Assembly (NCBI GenBank): GCA_035934385.1
Contig: DASYXY010000066.1
Location: 1-64,000 of the forward strand
DNA: 64,000 nt
Source of the DNA: CF-118 sp035934385
GTDB taxonomy: Bacteria > Chloroflexota > Dormibacteria > Dormibacterales > Dormibacteraceae
Direction of reading: 5' to 3'
The stretch's first letter is position 1. Every line of letters begins with the position of its first letter. Positions 50,341 through 58,722 of the stretch are shown piece after piece. The notes beneath the pieces are model-generated. The model saw only the letters and a list, made by a program, of their open reading frames with translations. It made no database searches and was not told the DNA's origin. Made by a program: the position numbers and the translations under genes.

Positions 50341-50571
50341 TCAGCCTATTTCTTCCCAGGACGTGGTGGCGTTGCCCTCGAACGGATCGGGCTCTGCCTC
50401 CTCCTGGTTGCCGACCTTCTGGTGGAACCGGCTGGCGATCATCTGATAGGCCATCGCCTTCGGTATCCCCAGCTTCGTCAGGGACTTGACCTCGTCGGCC
50501 ATCACCTTGTCGCGGGCGGCCTCGATCGCGGCCAGGACCTCTTCGATCGACGCCGTCTTCTTGGTGACCAT
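50341..50571 (-). CDS. Hypothetical protein, 76 aa
   Basis: Small acidic helical protein (SIEEVLAAIEAARDKVMADEVKSLTKLGIPKAMAYQMI) ending DPFEGNATTSWEEIG. Upstream of the HTH-M24 gene by 14 bp and first gene of that transcript. TAGAAT 9 nt before the ATG. No family recognised. Confidence 0.7.
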   Translation of the reverse strand: MVTKKTASIEEVLAAIEAARDKVMADEVKSLTKLGIPKAMAYQMIASRFHQKVGNQEEAEPDPFEGNATTSWEEIG

Positions 50572-50580
50572 GGAAGCCGA

Positions 50581-50586
50581 ATTCTA
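50581..50586 (-). promoter_or_regulatory. -10 element for the 50341-48380 transcript (leaderless)
   Basis: TAGAAT on the minus strand, 9 nt before the ATG at 50571. Confidence 0.55.
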
Positions 50587-50823
50587 CCGATCCGGAGGTT
50601 CGGCCGAGGCGCTCGCCGAGAGATTCGGCGATCCAGGTGCCCGAGATGGGGGCGAAGCGACGAGCAGCGGAGCGAGCGCATTGGAGAACTGCGTGAGCGA
50701 GCAGCGTAGGAGCTGAGCCCGCAGATCGGTCGCATGGGCGCCGAAGATCCGGCGAGGGTCCTTCGGGCGAACCTCCTTAGACTTAACCGGCGTACCGGCC
50801 CGTCGATTGGTTCTGGGGTTTGA
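50587..50823. other. Intergenic region between divergent genes
   Basis: The largest non-coding stretch in the window. TAGACT at about 50779 could be the -10 of the EF-G-like gene with a leader near 35 nt and a weak GGGG ribosome site. A GAGCGAGC-type low-complexity segment lies around 50655-50705. I see no RNA gene. Confidence 0.4.
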
Positions 50824-52848
50824 ATGGCCGCTGATTACTCTCCTGACAAGATCCGGAACGTGGTCCTGCTCGGCCACTCGCATGACGGCAAGACCACGCT
50901 CGCCGAGGCGATGCTGTTCGCGTCAGGCGGCCTCCAGCGGATGGGCTCCACCGACCAGAACACCTCGGCGCTGGACACCGAGCCCGAGGAACAGAAGCGC
51001 AAGATCTCGATCAACCTCGGCGTCGGATTTGCCGAGCACAACGGATTCAAGATCAACATCCTCGACGCGCCGGGTTTCTTCGACTTCGCAGGTCAGGCGA
51101 TGAGCGGGCTGCGCGCGGCCGAAGGCGCCGTGGTGGTGGTGGGTCCAAACGACCACCTCGCGGTCGGCACCGAGGTCGCGTGGGAGCAGTGCAATACGCG
51201 CAGCAAGCCCCGCGTCGTCGTGGTGAACAAGCTCGACAAGGAGCACGCGGATTTCTATGGCGCGGTCAAGGCGATGCGCGACAGCCTGTCGCCGCGGCCG
51301 TTTCCCCTCCACCTTCCGATCGGATCGGAGCAGGACTTCCGCGGCGTCGTCGACCTGCTGCACCTCAAGGCTTTCGTCACCGCCCCGGACGGCAAGGGCG
51401 GCGAGGTCCCGATCCCGGACGACATGCAGAAGCTGGTGGACGAGTACCGTGGTCAGCTCATCGAGGCGGCTGCGGAAAGCGATGACTCCCTGCTCGAGAA
51501 GTACCTCGACGCCGGCACGCTGAACGAGGAGGAGATCCAGCGAGGCCTGCGCGAGGGAATCCTCGCCGGCAAGGTGGCGCCGGTGCTCTGCTGCTCGGCG
51601 ACAAAGCTGCTCGGGGTGCGCACTCTCATGTCGACGCTGTGCGAGCTGCTTCCGCCCGCCGAAGGCGAGCCGTCGAAGCCCACGCGGGCGTTCGTTTTCA
51701 GCACCGGCGGCGACCAGTTCGGCCGCGTCAGCTACTTCAAGGTCGTGGCTGGAACGGTGAAGGCCGACCAGCACCTGGCGAATCTCAACCGCAATGCAGA
51801 CGAGCGCCTGGCCCAGATCTTCTTCGCCCGCGGCAAGGAGCACGTCGCCACGACGGAGATCCGCGCGGGCGACATCGGCGCCGTGACCAAGCTCACGCAC
51901 ACGCTTACCGGCGACACGCTCGGCGCCAAGGACGGCGGCCCGCTGGCGCCGATCGACCTGCCCGGCGCCGCGTACGGCGTGGCCCTGACGCCGAAGGCGC
52001 GCGGCGACGAGGAGAAGATCTCTAACGGGCTGGCGCGTCTTTCGGAGGAGGACCCGACCCTTCACGTCGAGCGGGTCGAGGAGACCCACCAGCTAGTCAT
52101 CTCGGGGCTCGGCGACGTGCACCTCGATGTGACGCTGGAAAAGCTGAAGCGCAAGTACGGAGTCGAGGCGACGACGGCGACCCCCCGCGTGGCCTATCGC
52201 GAAACGCTTCGCGGCCATGCCCGCGCGGAGGGACGCCACGTGAAGCAGTCGGGCGGCCACGGCCAGTACGGGATCTGCGTCATCGAGGTCGAGCCCACCA
52301 TGCGCGGCGAGGGTTTCGTCTGGGAGGACAAGATCTTCGGTGGCGCGATCCCGCAGAACTTCCGCGCCTCGGTGCAGAAGGGCATCGTCGACTCCATGGC
52401 GAAGGGCGTGGTCGCGGGCTATCCGATGGTGGACGTGAGGGTGAGGCTGGTCGACGGCAAGTACCACTCAGTCGATTCGAACGACATGGCGTTCCAGATC
52501 GCCGGCTCTTTGGCCATCCGCCACGCCGCGCTCGACGCGTCACCTGTGCTGCTGGAGCCCGTGGTCGAGGCCGAGATCCGCGTGCCGGAGAAGAACCTCG
52601 GCGACATCATGTCGGACCTGAACGGCCGCCGCGGCAAGATCCTTGGCACCGAGCCCGACGACGGCTATCAGAAGGTGCGCGCCACCGTCCCCGAGTCGGA
52701 GATGCTGCGATTCGCACTGGACCTGCGCTCGATCACGCAGGGTCGCGGCAGCTTCAGCAAGAAGTTCTCCCACTACGACGAGATGCCCGCCCACCTCGCG
52801 AAGACCATCATCGAAGAGTTCCAGAAGCAGCACGAAGCCGCGTCCTGA
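50824..52848 (+). CDS. Elongation factor G-like GTPase (EF-G2 type)
   Basis: 674 residues with EF-G domain order: G domain, beta-barrel, and domains III-V (GGHGQYG in domain IV, ending GRGSFSKKFSHYDEMP). P-loop GHSHDGKTT (17-25), NKLD present. Switch II reads DAPGFFDF, so F85 stands where canonical EF-G has the catalytic His (DTPGH). This fits the EF-G2/paralog group rather than the housekeeping translocase; a distinct role in recycling or stress is inference. Stand-alone gene, not in a str operon. Confidence 0.9.
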   Translation: MAADYSPDKIRNVVLLGHSHDGKTTLAEAMLFASGGLQRMGSTDQNTSALDTEPEEQKRKISINLGVGFAEHNGFKINILDAPGFFDFAGQAMSGLRAAEGAVVVVGPNDHLAVGTEVAWEQCNTRSKPRVVVVNKLDKEHADFYGAVKAMRDSLSPRPFPLHLPIGSEQDFRGVVDLLHLKAFVTAPDGKGGEVPIPDDMQKLVDEYRGQLIEAAAESDDSLLEKYLDAGTLNEEEIQRGLREGILAGKVAPVLCCSATKLLGVRTLMSTLCELLPPAEGEPSKPTRAFVFSTGGDQFGRVSYFKVVAGTVKADQHLANLNRNADERLAQIFFARGKEHVATTEIRAGDIGAVTKLTHTLTGDTLGAKDGGPLAPIDLPGAAYGVALTPKARGDEEKISNGLARLSEEDPTLHVERVEETHQLVISGLGDVHLDVTLEKLKRKYGVEATTATPRVAYRETLRGHARAEGRHVKQSGGHGQYGICVIEVEPTMRGEGFVWEDKIFGGAIPQNFRASVQKGIVDSMAKGVVAGYPMVDVRVRLVDGKYHSVDSNDMAFQIAGSLAIRHAALDASPVLLEPVVEAEIRVPEKNLGDIMSDLNGRRGKILGTEPDDGYQKVRATVPESEMLRFALDLRSITQGRGSFSKKFSHYDEMPAHLAKTIIEEFQKQHEAAS

Positions 52849-52872
52849 CGTAGGACCACTAGCATCTCAGTC

Positions 52873-54480
52873 GTGAGCCAGCCTTCTGCTCACGATGTCG
52901 TGATCATCGGCGGTGGTGTCACCGGCGCCGGCATCGCGCGCGACCTTTCCTTGCGCGGCCTGTCGGTGCTCCTTCTCGAAAAAGGCGACTGGGGCGCGGG
53001 CACCAGCGGAGCTTCGAGCTGGATGATCCACGGCGGCCCGCGCTACCTGGAGTTCGACTGGGACACGACGCGCCTATCGACGAGGGACGCGGGCCACATT
53101 GTCACGATCGCCCGGAACATCGTTTATCGCGTCCTCTTCCTCATTCCGGTTCTTCCGCACGACAAGAACAACATCGAGCGGATGGAAACGGCGATGGAGG
53201 TTTACGACCGCTTCCAGCCGCTCAAGAAGTCACACCCGCACGCCCGCCTGACGACCGAGGAGGCGCTCCGGATCGAGCCGGGCCTGACTCCGGACATGGT
53301 CGGCGCTGTGACGATGGAGGAGTGGGGCGTCGACCCGCACCGGCTTGTGTTCGCCAACGTTCAAGACGCCGTTGCCAACGGCGCTCGTGCCTTGAACCAC
53401 ACGAAGGTGGTGGAGCTGCTGCGTGACGGAGGCGCCGTCATCGGCGTGCGCTACCGCACTTCGGACGGCGCGTACAGCGAGGCGCGCGCGAAGGTCGTGG
53501 TCAACGCCGCGGGCCCGTGGGTTCCCGAGGTCGGGCAGATGGCAGGCGTCACGGTGCAGCTGCGTCCCGCGAAAGGGATTCACATCGTCTATCCACATCG
53601 CATCTCGCGCTTCGCGATCAGCGCCGAGTCGATCGACGGCCGCGACCTGCTCATGGTGTCTCACGCCGGATTCACGCTCCTTGGCACGACCGATGACGAC
53701 TTCTACGGCGACCTCGATTCGGTCGAGGTGCTGCGAGACGAGGTCGACTACCTGCTGCAGGGTTTCGAGCGCGTCTTCCCGGCGATTCGGAGGTTCCGCC
53801 CCGTGCGCACAACCACCGGCGTCAGGCCCACGCTCTTCAAGTGGCGGCGCTACGAGGACGAGCTGTCGCGCCGGTACCAGATTTTCGACCACGCCGCGGA
53901 CGGCGTCGACGGTTTCGTCACCATCGCAGGGGGCAAGCTCTCGATGTACCGGCTGATGGCCGAGGAGACCTCCGACGCTGTGTGCCGCAAGCTCGGGCAC
54001 CAGTCGCCCTGCGTGACCGCGACGCGCCCGCTGCCTGGAAGCGAGTCGGACATGGAGCCGGCCGAGGAGCTCGCTCGGCGCTGCGGGATCTCCGCGCTGG
54101 CGGCGGTCAAGCTGCAGAGCAGGCATGGATCTCGCGCGGGCGACGTGCTCGACGGCGCCGCGGCCGGCCGCGTCGTCTGCCGGTGCGAGCCCCTCACCGA
54201 AGCGGAGCTGTCGTACTCCGCGCGACGCGAGCAGGTGCGCACGCTCGCGGACGCGTTCCGGCGCGTGAGTCTCGCGGGCGGACCCTGTGCGGGCGCGGCG
54301 TGCGTCATGCGGGCAGCTGAGGTCGTTGGGCGAGAGCTCGGATGGAGCGTTGCGCAGCGTTTCGACGCGGTACGCGAGTTCGTGCAGTCGTCGTGGCTCG
54401 GACGGGCGCCGGTGCTGACTCATTCAGGATGGGCGGAGGAAGAGCTCGTGCAGGGCGCGACGCGAGGCTTGTTCGTGTAA
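52873..54480 (+). CDS. glpA: Glycerol-3-phosphate dehydrogenase, FAD-dependent, with BFD-like [2Fe-2S] tail
   Basis: 535 residues. FAD-binding VVIIGGGVTGAGIARDLSLRGLSVLLLEKGDWGAGTS, substrate blocks SSWMIHGGPRYLE and TTGVRPT, and IAGGKLSMYR. The C-terminal region carries C436, C438, C472 and C477 (CRC ... GPCAGAAC), the Bfd-like cluster motif of anaerobic GlpA rather than aerobic GlpD. Oxidises glycerol-3-phosphate to DHAP, passing electrons to a membrane carrier. GTG start with TAGCAT 7 nt upstream. The stop overlaps the next ATG. Confidence 0.9.
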   Translation: MSQPSAHDVVIIGGGVTGAGIARDLSLRGLSVLLLEKGDWGAGTSGASSWMIHGGPRYLEFDWDTTRLSTRDAGHIVTIARNIVYRVLFLIPVLPHDKNNIERMETAMEVYDRFQPLKKSHPHARLTTEEALRIEPGLTPDMVGAVTMEEWGVDPHRLVFANVQDAVANGARALNHTKVVELLRDGGAVIGVRYRTSDGAYSEARAKVVVNAAGPWVPEVGQMAGVTVQLRPAKGIHIVYPHRISRFAISAESIDGRDLLMVSHAGFTLLGTTDDDFYGDLDSVEVLRDEVDYLLQGFERVFPAIRRFRPVRTTTGVRPTLFKWRRYEDELSRRYQIFDHAADGVDGFVTIAGGKLSMYRLMAEETSDAVCRKLGHQSPCVTATRPLPGSESDMEPAEELARRCGISALAAVKLQSRHGSRAGDVLDGAAAGRVVCRCEPLTEAELSYSARREQVRTLADAFRRVSLAGGPCAGAACVMRAAEVVGRELGWSVAQRFDAVREFVQSSWLGRAPVLTHSGWAEEELVQGATRGLFV

Positions 54481-54875
54481 TGGGCCGCACCGATTCGCTC
54501 GCCAAGCTGGCGCTCGCTTACGGCGTGCACCTCACCCGCAGGCGACTGACGTCGGCGCGTTCGCAGCTCGAGCCGCTGCTCGAGATGTATGCGGCGGACG
54601 GTCTGATGCCGCTGACTCCTGCGGAACAGGAAAAGCACCCACAGCTGGTCGGCTGCATCAACTGCGGGCTGTGTGCTTTTGCCGCGGGACGGCTGGGCCG
54701 CGCGCGGCTACCGGACCTGGCCTCTTCCTACGCGCGCCTCTACTCCCGACTCGGTGACGCGGGGGGTGACGTCGCCGGCGAGGAACCAGATTGGGGGGCC
54801 GCATCCGCGGCCTGCCCGGTGGGGGTGCCTTTGGAGGACGTGGCCAGGATGGTGCGGCGGCTGGCAGCCGGCTGA
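54480..54875 (+). CDS. Small 4Fe-4S protein, likely electron-transfer partner of GlpA
   Basis: 131 residues. C59, C62 and C65 (GCINCGLC) with a distant C112-P (ACPVGVP) make one ferredoxin-type 4Fe-4S site. The start ATG shares its A with the glpA stop (TAATG), so the two are translated together. In anaerobic systems GlpC, a larger Fe-S subunit, links GlpAB to quinone; a similar but much smaller adaptor is inferred here. Confidence 0.75.
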   Translation: MGRTDSLAKLALAYGVHLTRRRLTSARSQLEPLLEMYAADGLMPLTPAEQEKHPQLVGCINCGLCAFAAGRLGRARLPDLASSYARLYSRLGDAGGDVAGEEPDWGAASAACPVGVPLEDVARMVRRLAAG

Positions 54876-55065
54876 GGGCGAGGCCCTACCCGCCAGCCCG
54901 CGACGCCGATCCTCACCACAGGCTCAGCGCGGCCTCAACCTGATGGCCAGCTTCCAGCTGCGGAGACGGCGCGGACGGCCGCACCGACGGAGAGGCGGGC
55001 GAGAACGGGGGCTCGAATGGCGGCTACAGGTCGGGTGGCGCTTGGAGTTGCCAGTTACCCACATT

Positions 55066-55075
55066 CTGTATACAG
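55066..55075. promoter_or_regulatory. Palindrome CTGTATACAG upstream of the 55106 gene
   Basis: Perfect 10-bp palindrome 30 bp before the ATG containing TATACA as a possible -10, with TTGCCA 15 bp further upstream. It may be promoter and operator combined. The rest of the 230-bp gap from 54876 shows no gene or RNA. Confidence 0.4.
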
Positions 55076-55105
55076 TCTGGGGAAATCACACTACATCTAG
55101 CCCCA

Positions 55106-55603
55106 ATGGTCAATACCCTTATGCGCAAGTTCCGAAGATGGCCGGCCCCCAGGGCGTTAGTGACGCGCCTTCTGGAGCGGTTCACGACCGGGCCGGACGA
55201 GGACCAGCCCGAGCCGGTACCCGTCGCCCCGGAGGACTTTGAGATGCGCTTCATGAGGCTGCACTCGGAGGGTAGGTTCGACGAGATGTGGGACATGATC
55301 GCCGAGGACGCGCAGGACGCCTGGGGCGGCCGAGAGACGTTCATGCGCGAAGTGCCCCGTCTGGGCGACGACACCGAGCTGCTCGACGTCCAGGTGCTCG
55401 ACGTGAGGATGCTGGAGTCGTGGCAGGACATCCGTCACGGGCGTTCATACAGCGACGTAGCCCAGATGATCCTGCGCTATCGCGTGCGTGAGCAGTGGAA
55501 GGATTGGACGCTCGATCGTCGGGTTCACCTGATTCCCGCGGCGGACGGCTGGCGCACTCTTTTTTATCCGGCGCAAACGAAAAGTGCCGCCGGAAGCCGC
55601 TGA
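55106..55603 (+). CDS. Hypothetical protein, NTF2-like pattern, 165 aa
   Basis: Basic N-terminus, then FEMRFMRLHSEGRFDEMWDMIAEDAQDAWGG, a helix-turn pattern seen at the start of NTF2-like folds, and late beta strands (MILRYRVREQWKDWTLDRRVHLIPAADGWRTLFYP). Too diverged to assign. No signal peptide. Confidence 0.65.
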   Translation: MVNTLMRKFRRWPAPRALVTRLLERFTTGPDEDQPEPVPVAPEDFEMRFMRLHSEGRFDEMWDMIAEDAQDAWGGRETFMREVPRLGDDTELLDVQVLDVRMLESWQDIRHGRSYSDVAQMILRYRVREQWKDWTLDRRVHLIPAADGWRTLFYPAQTKSAAGSR

Positions 55604-55609
55604 TATAGT
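55604..55609 (+). promoter_or_regulatory. -10 element of the 55619 gene (leaderless)
   Basis: TATAGT, 9 nt before the ATG at 55619, overlapping the end region of the previous gene. Confidence 0.5.
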
Positions 55610-55618
55610 GGGTCATCA

Positions 55619-55996
55619 ATGCTCCAGCAGACGATCGAAGAGCAAGAACAGCATTTCCGATGGCATCGACGGCGCAAAGAGGCGATGACACCGCGACGCT
55701 TGCTGCGGGAATCGGATGAGCTGCTCTACTGGGTCGAAGAATGCATGGTGCAGGAGATGCGCATCGTGCCCGGATGGCTGGTTGCGCGCTTGATGGTGGT
55801 GCTGCGTCACGCGCATCCTGAGCTGCCGGCGCGCCTTGGCCGCGAGCGCAGGCCGACGCAGGTGATGGAGATCATCTACGACGCGCAGGCGGCGCTCATG
55901 GAGCAGGCATGCTTGAGCCGCGGCCCGGCTGCGGTGATCCCACTGTTCGCGGGTGCTCGCCGGCGAGAGCTAAGCGAGGCGGTCCGGGTCTCTTAG
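55619..55996 (+). CDS. Hypothetical protein, 125 aa
   Basis: Helical, highly charged N-terminus (EEQEQHFRWHRRRKEAM), central LLRESDELLYWVEECMVQEMRIVPGWLVARLMVVL. No domain recognised. Its stop overlaps the -10-like hexamer of the following PHP gene. Confidence 0.65.
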   Translation: MLQQTIEEQEQHFRWHRRRKEAMTPRRLLRESDELLYWVEECMVQEMRIVPGWLVARLMVVLRHAHPELPARLGRERRPTQVMEIIYDAQAALMEQACLSRGPAAVIPLFAGARRRELSEAVRVS

Positions 55997-55999
55997 ACT
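55994..55999 (+). promoter_or_regulatory. -10 element of the PHP-PfkB-macrodomain operon (leaderless)
   Basis: TAGACT, 7 nt before the GTG at 56007. The first three bases are the stop codon of the upstream gene, so part of the match is imposed by coding. Confidence 0.45.
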
Positions 56000-56006
56000 C
56001 GTTCGC

Positions 56007-56612
56007 GTGCGGGTCGACCTTCATCTTCACTCGCGCTACTCGCACGACAGCTTCACCTCGCTCGACGCGCTTATAGCGCGGGCCCGCGAGTGCGGCCTCG
56101 ACCGCATCGCGCTGACCGACCACAACACGGCAGAAGGTGCCCTCGCGCTCGCCAGGCTCGCGCCTGACCTGACCATCGTCGGAGAGGAGGCGAAGACTCG
56201 AGAAGGTGAGCTCATCGGTCTCTTCATCACCGGGCGCGTGGCGCCGTATCTGCGGCCCGAGGAAGCGATGGACTTGATCCACGACATGGGCGGCCTCACG
56301 TACATCCCCCATCCCCTCGACCCCAACCGATCGCACTTTCGCGCCGAGCGAATCGTCGAGCTCGCCGATCGCATCGACATCATCGAGACGTACAACCCGT
56401 GGGCGGGGGCGAGCGCGAACCGGGCCGCCGCCGAGCTCGCGGCGGAGCTTGGCAAGGCTGCGGCGACCGGCTCTGACTCGCATGGGATCGAGGAGATCGG
56501 GCGTAGCTGGATGGAGATGGACGACTACGAAGGGCCGCACGACTTTCTGGAGAAGCTGGCGCGGGCAAAACACATCGTGACTTCGGCGAGCGGCACGACT
56601 CGTCGCGCGTGA
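56007..56612 (+). CDS. PHP-domain phosphoesterase
   Basis: 201 residues. Metal ligands in order: H6 and H8 (DLHLHSRYSHDS), D38-H39 (LTDHNT), Glu in GEEAKT, the IPHPLDP His, and the terminal TGSDSHG. Stand-alone PHP proteins hydrolyse phosphoesters such as nucleotide 3',5'-bisphosphates. Tight overlap with the kinase gene (GTGA) places it in one pathway with a sugar kinase and a macrodomain. Confidence 0.9.
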   Translation: MRVDLHLHSRYSHDSFTSLDALIARARECGLDRIALTDHNTAEGALALARLAPDLTIVGEEAKTREGELIGLFITGRVAPYLRPEEAMDLIHDMGGLTYIPHPLDPNRSHFRAERIVELADRIDIIETYNPWAGASANRAAAELAAELGKAAATGSDSHGIEEIGRSWMEMDDYEGPHDFLEKLARAKHIVTSASGTTRRA

Positions 56613-57511
56613 ACGCGGAGCTGCTGGTCGCGGGATCGATCGCGCTCGACACGCTCGAGGGTTCGTTTGGTCGCGTCGAGAACGAGCTGGGCGGTTCCGC
56701 TCTCTACTTTGCGCTGGCAGCGAGCCTGATCACTCCCGTGCGCGTCGTCGCGCCCGTGGGCCGCGATGAGCTCCGGATGGTCCACGAGGTGGTCGGCTCG
56801 CTGCCGATCGATCTCACCGACCTCGACGTGATCGACGCTCCCACGTACCGGTGGCGTGCGCGCCAGGAGGGCGGCCGCAACCTCGATTTCGGCAGCCAGG
56901 ACTCGATCTACGATCGCTGGCATCCGAATCCGCCGCCCTCGTATTCGGGATGGTCTTTCGTGGGTTCGATGCGGCCTGACCGGCAGGCTCAGGTGGCGGC
57001 TCAGCTGGACCGCTCGAAGCTGCTGGCAGCCGATGCGATGCTCTCGTACGTGCGTGCTCAGCCAGCCGAAGCGCAAGACGTGCTGCATCGCGCGCGATGG
57101 TATTTCTGTAACCGGGAGGAATTCGCTGCGCTCGGCGGAGTCGAGCCGCAGGACTTCCGACGTAGGTGGTCACTGGAGGGCCTAGTGATCAAGTCCGGCG
57201 CGGGCGGCGTCACCGCTTACACAAACGATGGAGCTACGCACGTGCCCGCCCTGGACACCCATCGCATCGTCGATACGACCGGCGCCGGCGATGCGACCGC
57301 GGCGGGCATGCTGACGCACTGGCTCATTTCGGGCGGCGAGCCTCAAACGCTGCGCGCGTCTCTGGCGTGGGGTGTCGCCTGCGCATCCATCACAATCGAA
57401 GACATCGGGCTGCGCGGCATCGCGCGCGCGACGCGGCCGCAGCTGGACTTGCGCGTCGAGGAGGTGATGCAATGCCTGGCAGGCGAATCGCCATCACCGT
57501 CGGCGACCTGA
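56609..57511 (+). CDS. PfkB family sugar/nucleoside kinase
   Basis: 300 residues. C-terminal PfkB signature DTTGAGDATAAG (222-233) with catalytic D228; N-terminal glycine block is VAGSIALDT and ENELGGSALYFA. Ribokinase/adenosine-kinase-type substrate, not predictable further. GTG start overlaps the PHP stop; its last 40 bp overlap the macrodomain gene. Confidence 0.9.
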   Translation: MNAELLVAGSIALDTLEGSFGRVENELGGSALYFALAASLITPVRVVAPVGRDELRMVHEVVGSLPIDLTDLDVIDAPTYRWRARQEGGRNLDFGSQDSIYDRWHPNPPPSYSGWSFVGSMRPDRQAQVAAQLDRSKLLAADAMLSYVRAQPAEAQDVLHRARWYFCNREEFAALGGVEPQDFRRRWSLEGLVIKSGAGGVTAYTNDGATHVPALDTHRIVDTTGAGDATAAGMLTHWLISGGEPQTLRASLAWGVACASITIEDIGLRGIARATRPQLDLRVEEVMQCLAGESPSPSAT

Positions 57512-58020
57512 CTGAACAGGACGTCGACGCCATCGTCAACGCCGCCAACAACGACCTCGTGCTTGGAGCCGGAGTGGCCGGCGCGATCCGGCGCCGCGGT
57601 GGTCCAACGATCCAGGACGAATGCACGGCGCACGGGCCTGTCCGCGTGGGCGAAGCCGCGATCACCGGCGCCGGCCAGCTGAAGGCGCGTCATGTGATCC
57701 ATGCCGCGAGCATGGCGCTGGGCGGACGCACGACGGCGACCTCGCTGCACGCATCGATGACCGCGACTTTCGAAATTGCTCGTCGAAGCGCGCTCGACAC
57801 CGTCGCGGTGCCGGCGGTTGGGACGGGCATCGCAGGATTCCCCCTGGATGAATGCGCGCGCATCATGGCGATGTGCCTCGGCAGCGCATTTGACGACGGA
57901 TGGGAGCCGTCGGAGGTGAGATTTGTCCTCTACGACGAGGCCGCGCACCACGCTTTCGAGCCCCCGTTTCTGACCGCTTTTCGCGCTGTCCGGGGGCACG
58001 AAAAACATGATGTGTCCTGA
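57472..58020 (+). CDS. Macrodomain (ADP-ribose-binding/hydrolysing) protein
   Basis: 182 residues. Macrodomain landmarks: VDAIVNAANNDLVLGAGVAGAIRRRGG near 18-44 with the Asn that positions the distal ribose, and the phosphate loop VPAVGTGIAGFP. Acts on ADP-ribose, O-acetyl-ADP-ribose or ADP-ribosylated targets. GAGGAGG sits 7 nt before the ATG, inside the kinase gene. Third member of the PHP-PfkB-macro cluster. Confidence 0.9.
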   Translation: MPGRRIAITVGDLTEQDVDAIVNAANNDLVLGAGVAGAIRRRGGPTIQDECTAHGPVRVGEAAITGAGQLKARHVIHAASMALGGRTTATSLHASMTATFEIARRSALDTVAVPAVGTGIAGFPLDECARIMAMCLGSAFDDGWEPSEVRFVLYDEAAHHAFEPPFLTAFRAVRGHEKHDVS

Positions 58021-58105
58021 ACTCGGGTTGAATTCGAGTTGGGGGGGCCCCTAGAATGGGCCGAGCCGCCCGGGCAACGGATACTTACTTAAGGATGGTG
58101 AACTA

Positions 58106-58252
58106 GTGGAAGGCTACTGCCTGAAAGACAAGAAGAAGGTCGAAATGGTCGACCCTCAGCCGATCACGATGAAGAACGGCAAGCCGGCAACTGTAGGCAC
58201 GTGCCCGTTCTGCGGCACGAAGATCTACAAGATCGGCAAGGCGACTATGTAG
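58106..58252 (+). CDS. DUF5679 zinc-ribbon small protein
   Basis: 48 residues: EGYCLKDKKKVEMVDPQPITMKNGKPATVGTCPFCGTKIYKIGKA pattern in short, with C5, C33 and C36; the fourth ligand position is D8 instead of Cys. GTG start with AAGGA about 10 nt upstream and an intrinsic terminator straight after the stop, so it is probably a single-gene, well-expressed unit. Function unknown. Confidence 0.85.
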   Translation: MEGYCLKDKKKVEMVDPQPITMKNGKPATVGTCPFCGTKIYKIGKATM

Positions 58253-58268
58253 CAAAGGGGGGAGTGAG

Positions 58269-58293
58269 GGACCGCCTGGCCGGCGGTCCTTTT
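58269..58293 (+). terminator. Rho-independent terminator
   Basis: GGACCGCC and GGCGGTCC form a perfect 8-bp GC stem with a 5-nt loop, followed by TTTTCCTCTT. The clearest intrinsic terminator in the window; ends the DUF5679 transcript 16 bp after its stop. Confidence 0.9.
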
Positions 58294-58310
58294 CCTCTTC
58301 GGTCGTTTCG

Positions 58311-58712
58311 TCAGGTGGTGATCGGGGGTTCCAGGGCGCCGAGAAGTATCTCGGTCGCTGATACAGCGTCATCGACGCCGAGCGTCTTGAAGATCTCAAC
58401 GTTCGACGGATTGTTCACGCGCGCGATCGTCTTTTTCACGTTGAAGTGGCGCTTCGCCATCTGCAGGGCAATGAGGTTGTCCTCATCGTCCGCGGTGACG
58501 GCGACTATCGCATCGGCGCGCTCGATGCCGGTCTGGGAAAGGAACTTCACCTCGCAACCATCGCCGCGCATGACGATGCTGCCGAGCTGAGTCTCGAGCC
58601 AGTCGGCGCGGCGGCCGTCTTTCTCGATCAGCGTCACCTCGTGGCCGCGGTCCAGCAGGTCGCGTGAAAGGTAGTAACCGACGGTGCCTCCGCCGACGAC
58701 GATCACATACAT
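58311..58712 (-). CDS. RCK-N (TrkA-N) NAD-binding protein
   Basis: 133-residue single Rossmann domain: YVIVVGGGTVGYYLSRDLLDRGHEVTLIEKD and later DAIVAVTADDEDNLIALQMAK. No RCK-C domain. Such proteins gate Trk/Ktr potassium transporters, whose membrane subunit is not in this neighbourhood. Forms a tandem with the 58723-59142 gene, 10 bp apart. Confidence 0.9.
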   Translation of the reverse strand: MYVIVVGGGTVGYYLSRDLLDRGHEVTLIEKDGRRADWLETQLGSIVMRGDGCEVKFLSQTGIERADAIVAVTADDEDNLIALQMAKRHFNVKKTIARVNNPSNVEIFKTLGVDDAVSATEILLGALEPPITT

Positions 58713-58722
58713 GAATGCGTCC

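Noticed and set aside
50587..50823. A structured non-coding RNA in the largest gap
   Set aside because: GAGCGAGC low-complexity sequence but no convincing paired structure or terminator; more likely divergent promoter DNA.
55994..55999. TAGACT as strong independent evidence of a promoter
   Set aside because: Half of the hexamer is a stop codon of the preceding gene, so it is kept only as low-confidence support for the general pattern.
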